Positions 59,377 through 64,000 of a DNA stretch of 64,000 nucleotides are shown piece by piece. This DNA is from Nocardioides daphniae. Its GTDB lineage: Bacteria; Actinomycetota; Actinomycetes; Propionibacteriales; Nocardioidaceae. A model generated the notes under the pieces. That model worked only from the letters and a program-made list of their open reading frames with translations. It did no database searches and had not been told where the DNA came from. The translations under genes and the position numbers were made by a program. Positions within the stretch are counted from its first letter, which is position 1, and every line of letters starts with the position of its first letter. Location: the NCBI RefSeq assembly GCF_004777465.1, contig NZ_CP038462.1, forward strand, positions 1,364,001 through 1,428,000. The letters run 5' to 3'.

Positions 59377-59670
59377 ATGACTGCTGTCGGATCGGTCCTG
59401 TACGCGATCGTCTGGATCTTCCTGATCCTGCTGATCATCCGCCTGGTGGTCGACTGGGTCCAGGTCTTCGCGAGGTCGTGGGTCCCGAAGGGGCCCCTGC
59501 TGGTGGCGCTCGAGGGCGTCTACACCGCGACGGACCCGCCCATCAAGCTCGTACGCCGCTGGGTGCCCATCGTGCGCATCGGGCAGGTCGGCCTGGACCT
59601 GAGCTTCATGCTCGTGTTCATCGCCTGCTGGCTGCTGCTCAGCGTCATCAGTGGCGTCTTCGCCCTGTGA
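59377..59670 (+). CDS. YggT-family membrane protein
   Basis: 97 aa. Two or three helices (LYAIVWIFLILLIIRLVVDW and LSFMLVFIACWLLLSVISGV) flanking the signature VYTATDPPIKLVRRWVP. Starts 2 nt after sepF; Rv2146c ortholog. Function in division unclear. Confidence 0.88.
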   Translation: MTAVGSVLYAIVWIFLILLIIRLVVDWVQVFARSWVPKGPLLVALEGVYTATDPPIKLVRRWVPIVRIGQVGLDLSFMLVFIACWLLLSVISGVFAL

Positions 59671-59843
59671 GCGTACTGTGATTCATGCCGCACGCCGCGC
59701 TGCGGCGTGACGGGCGGAAACCCCCGCAAGTCGTCCATCTGGACGCACCAGCCACATGGGTGCTGCACCACGCGTCGAGAACTGGCGCTATTGTTCCCAC
59801 AGTCAGAACCATAAGTTTGTCGATGAAGAGATTGGGTGAGGTC

Positions 59844-60611
59844 ATGCCGCTGACGCCTGAGGACGTGAGCAACAAGCGCTTTACTCCTGTCCGGCTCCGT
59901 GAGGGCTACGACATGGGTGAGGTCGACCAGTTCCTGGACGAGGTCGAGGCGGAGCTCGCTCGGTTGACCAAGGAGAACGACGACCTGCGCGCCAAGCTCG
60001 CTGCGGCGCAGAACGCGGCCCCCGCGACCCCGACGCCGTACGCGATCCAGGCCGTCGAGCCGGAGCCGGAGCCGGAGCCCGTCGCTCCCGAGCCGGTCTA
60101 CGCCCCGGAGCCTGTGGCGCCCGTCGTCGCCGCCCAGCCGCCGGCGCAGGAGACCCTCCGCGTCGAGACCGTCGCCGAGGCCTCCAACGCCGCTGCGCGA
60201 CTGCTGGAGATCGCCACGCGCAACGCCGACGAGCTCGTCGACAGCGCCAAGAACGAGGCCGACCGCATCGTCGGCGAGGCCCGCACCAAGGCCGAGCGCC
60301 TCGAGTCCGAGTCGAAGGGCAAGGCCGACCGCCTCGAGGCCGAGGCCCGTCAGCGTGCCCAGATGCTCGACGCCGAGACCGCCGAGCGTCGTACGCAGAT
60401 GTTCGGTGCGCTCGAGACCGAGCGCGACAAGCTCAACGGTGAGGTCGAGACCCTGCGCTCGTTCGAGCGTGAGTACCGCTCGCGCCTGAAGACCTACTTC
60501 ACCCAGCAGCTCGAGGCGCTCGAGGGCACCGCAAGCCTGGAGAACCCCTCGACGGGCGAGGCGCCGGCACCCAAGCGCCTGCGCTCGATCCTGGGCGACG
60601 ACGAGGGCTGA
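59844..60611 (+). CDS. divIVA: DivIVA/Wag31 polar-growth scaffold
   Basis: 255 aa. Lipid-binding N-terminal domain (FTPVRLREGYDMGEVDQFLD), coiled coil, Pro/Glu/Val-rich linker (EPEPEPEPVAPEPVYAPEPV), and a long C-terminal coiled coil rich in NEADRIVGEARTKAERLESE. Organises tip growth. ATG 59844 has GGTGAGG upstream. An unannotated stretch of 173 nt before it should hold its promoter. Confidence 0.95.
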   Translation: MPLTPEDVSNKRFTPVRLREGYDMGEVDQFLDEVEAELARLTKENDDLRAKLAAAQNAAPATPTPYAIQAVEPEPEPEPVAPEPVYAPEPVAPVVAAQPPAQETLRVETVAEASNAAARLLEIATRNADELVDSAKNEADRIVGEARTKAERLESESKGKADRLEAEARQRAQMLDAETAERRTQMFGALETERDKLNGEVETLRSFEREYRSRLKTYFTQQLEALEGTASLENPSTGEAPAPKRLRSILGDDEG

Positions 60612-60634
60612 GGCTCCACCACAAGGTTCTGAAG

Positions 60635-60666
60635 CAGCGGCCGGTCCCGTAGGGGGCCGGCCGCTG
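60635..60666 (+). terminator. Hairpin after divIVA
   Basis: 10-bp stem CAGCGGCCGG / CCGGCCGCTG (60635-60644 with 60657-60666), with CCC/GGG pairs inside the loop, 23 nt past the stop. Likely the end of the dcw transcript. Confidence 0.6.
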
Positions 60667-60813
60667 AGTCGTGCCCGGAGGTGTGTCGCGGTCCAGGCCG
60701 GTGAGGGGTCGCCACGCCGTACCGAGGATTGAGTGATTTGGTCCGACGCACTAACGTGCGTCGCAGCCCGTGTGGCCCTCGCCACGCCGGATCGTTCGAA
60801 GGGGGAGTGCGCG

Positions 60814-61266
60814 ATGGTCCCGACCACCCGCAAGAGCGTGACCACCAAGAAGGTTCCCACCGCGGAGTCCGCGGCGGCCCTGGCCGTCAAGGACGGCGAG
60901 ACCAGCTGGAGCTCGGAGGAGCTCGACGAGGTGCTGGTCGACCTGCACGAGCACCGCGACCGCCTGGTGAAGATGATGGACGTCCAGGAGCGGGAGCTCA
61001 CGGGCCTCATGAAGGACGCCGGAGACGGTGCCGGCCACGACCAGGCCGACGTCGGCGCGACCAGCTTCGAGCGCGACCACGAGCTGACCCTGATGAACAA
61101 CGAGCGGGAGATGCTCGCGCAGATCGACCGCGCGCTGGCCCGGATCGAGGCCGGCACCTACGGGGTCTGTGAGTCGTGCGGTGAGCCCATCGGCAAGATG
61201 AGGGTCATGGCCTTCCCGCGTGCGACACTGTGCCTGTCATGCAAGCAGCGCGAGGAGCGTCGCTGA
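60814..61266 (+). CDS. TraR/DksA-family zinc-finger regulator
   Basis: 150 aa. N-terminal coiled coil (LDEVLVDLHEHRDRLVKMMD onward), tip region GHDQADVGATSFERDHELTL, and a C4 zinc finger VCESCGEPI...[10 protein letters not shown]. Binds RNA polymerase in its family; RbpA/CarD-like effects are possible but unproven. GGGGGAG 6-7 nt before ATG 60814. Confidence 0.85.
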   Translation: MVPTTRKSVTTKKVPTAESAAALAVKDGETSWSSEELDEVLVDLHEHRDRLVKMMDVQERELTGLMKDAGDGAGHDQADVGATSFERDHELTLMNNEREMLAQIDRALARIEAGTYGVCESCGEPIGKMRVMAFPRATLCLSCKQREERR

Positions 61267-61846
61267 CCCCAGCGACAGCACGACGGGTCTCTCCGTCCCC
61301 CACTGGTCCCTGTTCGCGACGGTCGCCGTCATCGGATACCTGGTCGACCAGCTGACCAAGGCGTGGGCGCTGGAGACGCTCGACGACCGGATCATCGGCG
61401 TGATCGGTGACTGGTTCACCCTGCGCCTGGTCTTCAACCCGGGCGCGGCGTTCAGCACCGGGGCCGAGTTCACGATCGTGTTCACGTGCCTGTCGACGGC
61501 GGCTGCCGTCACGGTGCTGTTCCTCTCCCGCCGGGTGGCGAGCAAGGTCTGGGCCGTCGGCCTGGGTGCGTTGCTGGCCGGCGTTCTGGGCAACCTGACC
61601 GACCGGGTGTTCCGCGAGCCGGAGCCGTTCCACGGGCACGTGATCGACTTCCTGAGCTTCGGGGACTTCCCGGTCTTCAACGTCGCCGACGTGCTCATCA
61701 ACGTGGCGGCCGGCGTGATCATCCTGCAGAGCCTGCGGGGCGTCTCCCTCGACGGGAGCCGCGACGGCGATGACGACACCCCCGACGACCCCGACGGTGC
61801 CGACGAGGCGTCCGACGACGCCGACGCGAGCGAGGAGAACCCATGA
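61220..61846 (+). CDS. lspA: Lipoprotein signal peptidase
   Basis: Aspartyl protease removing the signal of prolipoproteins; four helices. Motifs: [38 protein letters not shown] (first Asp), [19 protein letters not shown] (second Asp). The acidic C-terminal tail ([20 protein letters not shown]) is unusual. The only in-frame standard start is GTG 61220, inside the previous gene; the true start may be lost to a frame break near 61260. Stop overlaps rluD (ATGA). Confidence 0.85.
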   Translation: MRHCACHASSARSVADPSDSTTGLSVPHWSLFATVAVIGYLVDQLTKAWALETLDDRIIGVIGDWFTLRLVFNPGAAFSTGAEFTIVFTCLSTAAAVTVLFLSRRVASKVWAVGLGALLAGVLGNLTDRVFREPEPFHGHVIDFLSFGDFPVFNVADVLINVAAGVIILQSLRGVSLDGSRDGDDDTPDDPDGADEASDDADASEENP

Positions 61847-62781
61847 CCGACCGTGCCGACCACCGCACCGTGCTGATCCCCGAGGGGTTGGCGGGGGAGC
61901 GTGTCGACGCGGCGATGGCACGCATGTTCGGGCTCTCACGCACCCGCTCGGCCGACCTCATCGCCGGTGGCCTCGTCCACCTCGACGGGGCGCAGGTCTC
62001 GAAGAGCGAGCGGGTCCACCCCGGCGCGATGCTGGAGGTCGTGATCCCGGTGGAGAGCGACCCGCTGGCGGTCGTGCCCGAGCTGGTCGAGGGCATCAAG
62101 ATCATCCACGACGACGACGCCATCGTCGTGATCGACAAGCCCGTGGGCGTCGCCGTCCACCCGAGCCCCGGCTGGTCCGGCCCGACCGTGGTCGGTCACC
62201 TCGCCGGCGCCGGCTTCCGGATCTCGACCTCCGGCGCGTCCGAGCGCCAGGGCATCGTCCAGCGCCTGGACGTCGGCACCTCCGGCGTCATGGTGATCTG
62301 CAAGTCCGAGCGTGCCTACTCGGTGCTCAAGAACGCGTTCCGCCACCGCACGGTCGACAAGACCTACCACGCGTTGGTCCAGGGCCACCCGGACCCGCTG
62401 GAGGGCACGGTGGACGCCCCGATCGGGCGTCACCCCAAGTTCGACTACAAGTTCGCGGTGATGGCCGACGGCCGCCACAGCGTCACCCACTACGAGACGC
62501 TGGAGGCGCACCGCTTCGCCAGCCTGCTCGAGATCCACCTGGAGACCGGCCGCACCCACCAGATCCGGGTGCACATGTCGGCCCTCAAGCCCCCGTGCGT
62601 GGGGGACATCACCTACGGCGCCGACCCCACGCTGGCGCGACGCGTCGGGCTGGAGCGGCAGTGGCTGCACGCGGTCAAGCTCGGCTTCGAGCACCCCGAG
62701 TCCGGTTGAGTACGTCGAGTAGAGTCGACCTACCCCGACGACCTGGCGCACGCCCTCGACGTCATCCGTGACGCGCACTGA
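61843..62781 (+). CDS. rluD: RluD-family 23S rRNA pseudouridine synthase, C-terminus disturbed
   Basis: 288 residues to the first TGA (62707-62709), then 24 more in the same frame ending [16 protein letters not shown] at 62779-62781, which is the expected tail; the piece between (VRRVEST) is out of phase, so an insertion and a deletion probably cancel. S4-like domain ([20 protein letters not shown]), catalytic Asp in [28 protein letters not shown]. Confidence 0.85.
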
Positions 62782-62796
62782 CCCGACCCCGGCCCG

Positions 62797-63267
62797 TTGA
62801 CGCTCCGCCCCGCGACGAGGGACGACCTGGCGGCGATGGTCGAGGTGCACCTGGCGGCGCGTGCCGCCGCGCCCATGCCGCCGGCCGCCGGCGGGCGTGA
62901 CGTCGTACGCGAGGGGCTGGCCTCGGCGGACGAGGACGAGCTGTGGGTCGCCGAGGCTGAGCTCGCCACCGGCGCCGCTGTGGTGGCGTACGTCCGCTTC
63001 GTGCGCCCGACGCCCGGCGGGTGGGCTGGCTCGACGACCTGTACGTCTCTCCCCGGGCCGCGGGACAGGGTGCGCACCGCCCTGCTCGACCTGGTGAAGG
63101 CGGCGTTGCCGGACGGGTTCGGCCTGTGGGCCTTCGCCTCGAACCGGCCTGCCCGCGTCTTCTACGCCGACCGCGGTCTGGTGGAGGTCGAGCAGGTCGC
63201 GGCCCACGAGTCGCCGACCGGGGAGGCCGAGGTACGCCTGGAGTGGGCCGGGTCACCCGGTGGCTGA
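62797..63267 (+). CDS. GNAT-family N-acetyltransferase, internal frame damage
   Basis: 156 aa from TTG 62797. GNAT start MTLRPATRDDLAAMVEVHLA and C-terminal ANRPARVFYADRGLVEVEQ. The acetyl-CoA loop is read out of frame between about 63020 and 63070: another frame gives GWLDDLYVSPRAAGQG, the expected motif A (RxxGxG-like). So two compensating indels hide in a continuous frame. Substrate unknown. Confidence 0.7.
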   Translation: MTLRPATRDDLAAMVEVHLAARAAAPMPPAAGGRDVVREGLASADEDELWVAEAELATGAAVVAYVRFVRPTPGGWAGSTTCTSLPGPRDRVRTALLDLVKAALPDGFGLWAFASNRPARVFYADRGLVEVEQVAAHESPTGEAEVRLEWAGSPGG

Positions 63268-63324
63268 GACCGAAGGGCCCTGTCGAGTGCCAGCTGTCGG
63301 CGCGCTCGCCTAGTCTTGGATCTC

Positions 63325-63350
63325 CGAGCTCCGCCGGTGCGCGGAGCTCG
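63325..63350. repeat. Inverted repeat in the dnaE1 leader
   Basis: 10-bp perfect stem CGAGCTCCGC / GCGGAGCTCG with a 6-nt loop, 9 nt after a -10-like TAGTCT (63311-63316) and 74 nt before dnaE1. It would sit at the 5' end of the dnaE1 mRNA. Confidence 0.45.
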
Positions 63351-63423
63351 ACCCTCGTCCCTCTCGACCCCGTCGCACGTCGTGCGTCGGAGGCGCCCCT
63401 CGGAAGGAGCCACCGAACCCCTC

Positions 63424-64000
63424 ATGTCGGTCGCCAACGACTCGTTCGCCCACCTGCACGTCCACACCGAGTACTCCATGCTGGACGGCGCCTCCTTGCT
63501 CGACGGGCTCTTCTCCCGCGTCGCCAACCTGGGCATGACGTCGATCGCGATGACTGACCACGGCAACCTGCACGGCGCCTACGACTTCTGGAAGAAGGCG
63601 AACAAGTACGGCGTGAAGCCGATCATCGGCATCGAGGCCTACCTGACGCCCGGCACGCCGCGCCAGGAGCGTCGCCGCGTGAAGTGGGTCGTGGCGGGGC
63701 TGCCGAGGAGGGTGGCGACGACGTCGCCGGTGGCGGCGCCTACACCCACATGACGATGTGGGCCGAGGACACCCCCGGCATGCACAACCTCTTCCGGCTG
63801 TCGTCGCGCTCGAGCCTCGAGGGCTACTTCTACAAGCCCCGCATGGACAAGGAGATCCTCGCCGAGCACAGCAAGGGCCTCATCGTCTCCACGGGCTGCC
63901 CCTCCGGCGCGATCCAGACCCGGTTGCGCCTCGGGCAGTACGAGGAGGCGGTGCGCGAGGCCGGCGAGCTGCAGGACATCTTCGGCAAGGACAACGTCTT
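63424..64000 (+). CDS. dnaE1: Replicative DNA polymerase III alpha (DnaE1), 5' part, frame broken
   Basis: Starts at ATG 63424 and runs out of the window. PHP domain: SFAHLHVHTEYSMLDGASLL at residues 7-26, SIAMTDHGNLHGAYDFWKKA, VKPIIGIEAYLTPGTPRQER. One base is missing near 63686-63699; the other frame continues EEGGDDVAGGGAYTHMTMWA and IVSTGCPSGAIQTRLRLG to the edge. Distinct from dnaE2: HTEYSMLDG is the replicative form. Confidence 0.92.

Overview
The window is a high-GC actinobacterial chromosome segment. Gene content and order point to the Nocardioidaceae (Nocardioides-like): a complete mraZ-to-divIVA (wag31) division and cell-wall cluster without ftsA, SepF and YggT between ftsZ and divIVA, Rv2175c and PknL homologues, DUF3040, MacS-type signalling, and many GTG starts. 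Its backbone follows the order of the Mycobacterium tuberculosis Rv2187 (fadD15) to Rv2145c (wag31) block, but the mannosyltransferase genes of that block (mptA, Rv2181) are absent, as expected for an organism without lipoarabinomannan. There is no sign of a prophage, IS element, CRISPR array, tRNA or rRNA.

Layout. 1-1910: end of a Tad/Flp pilus locus (cpaB, cpaE). 2150-12740: lipid and central-metabolism block (fadD, SRPBCC protein, ArsA-like ATPase, CxxC protein, ROK glucokinase, esterase, PlsC acyltransferase, MacS-type kinase with its regulator). 12774-21471: glycerol kinase, a phosphofructokinase with PPi-type residues, two unrelated DAHP synthases, threonine aldolase, DMT exporter, endonuclease IV. 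21541-29572: four-PASTA kinase PknL, divergent Rv2175c-like regulator, barnase/barstar pair, polyprenyl synthase, CrtI-like oxidoreductase, small tRNA/redox proteins. 29709-36331: a LexA-box-headed mutagenesis operon (DUF6504, HEPN protein, dnaE2, methyltransferase, dinB). 36425-41434: DUF3040, then the moxR-DUF58-transglutaminase operon. 41435-60611: the dcw cluster (mraZ, 50-aa ORF, rsmH, ftsL, ftsI, murE, murF, mraY, a degenerate murD, ftsW, murG, murC, ftsQ, ftsZ, pgeF, yggS, sepF, yggT, divIVA). 60814-64000: DksA/TraR protein, lspA, rluD, GNAT protein, start of dnaE1.

Three themes stand out. First, the gene at the murD position has lost the Mur-ligase P-loop lysine, the DHLD motif, the carbamylated lysine and the whole C-terminal ligase domain, yet it is an undamaged ORF between working neighbours. 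Second, regulatory structure is unusually readable: four 10-bp tandem repeats over the mraZ promoter, mirrored repeats facing the divergent moxR operon, a long imperfect hairpin in the mraZ-rsmH gap, a perfect SOS palindrome, and at least fourteen promoters whose -10 box lies 6-9 nt before a start codon (probable leaderless genes). Third, about twenty genes, including essential ones (dnaE1, murC, ftsL, rsmH), carry one-base frame breaks, mostly in G/C runs. These are best read as sequencing errors, so I give the reconstructed gene limits and note each break.
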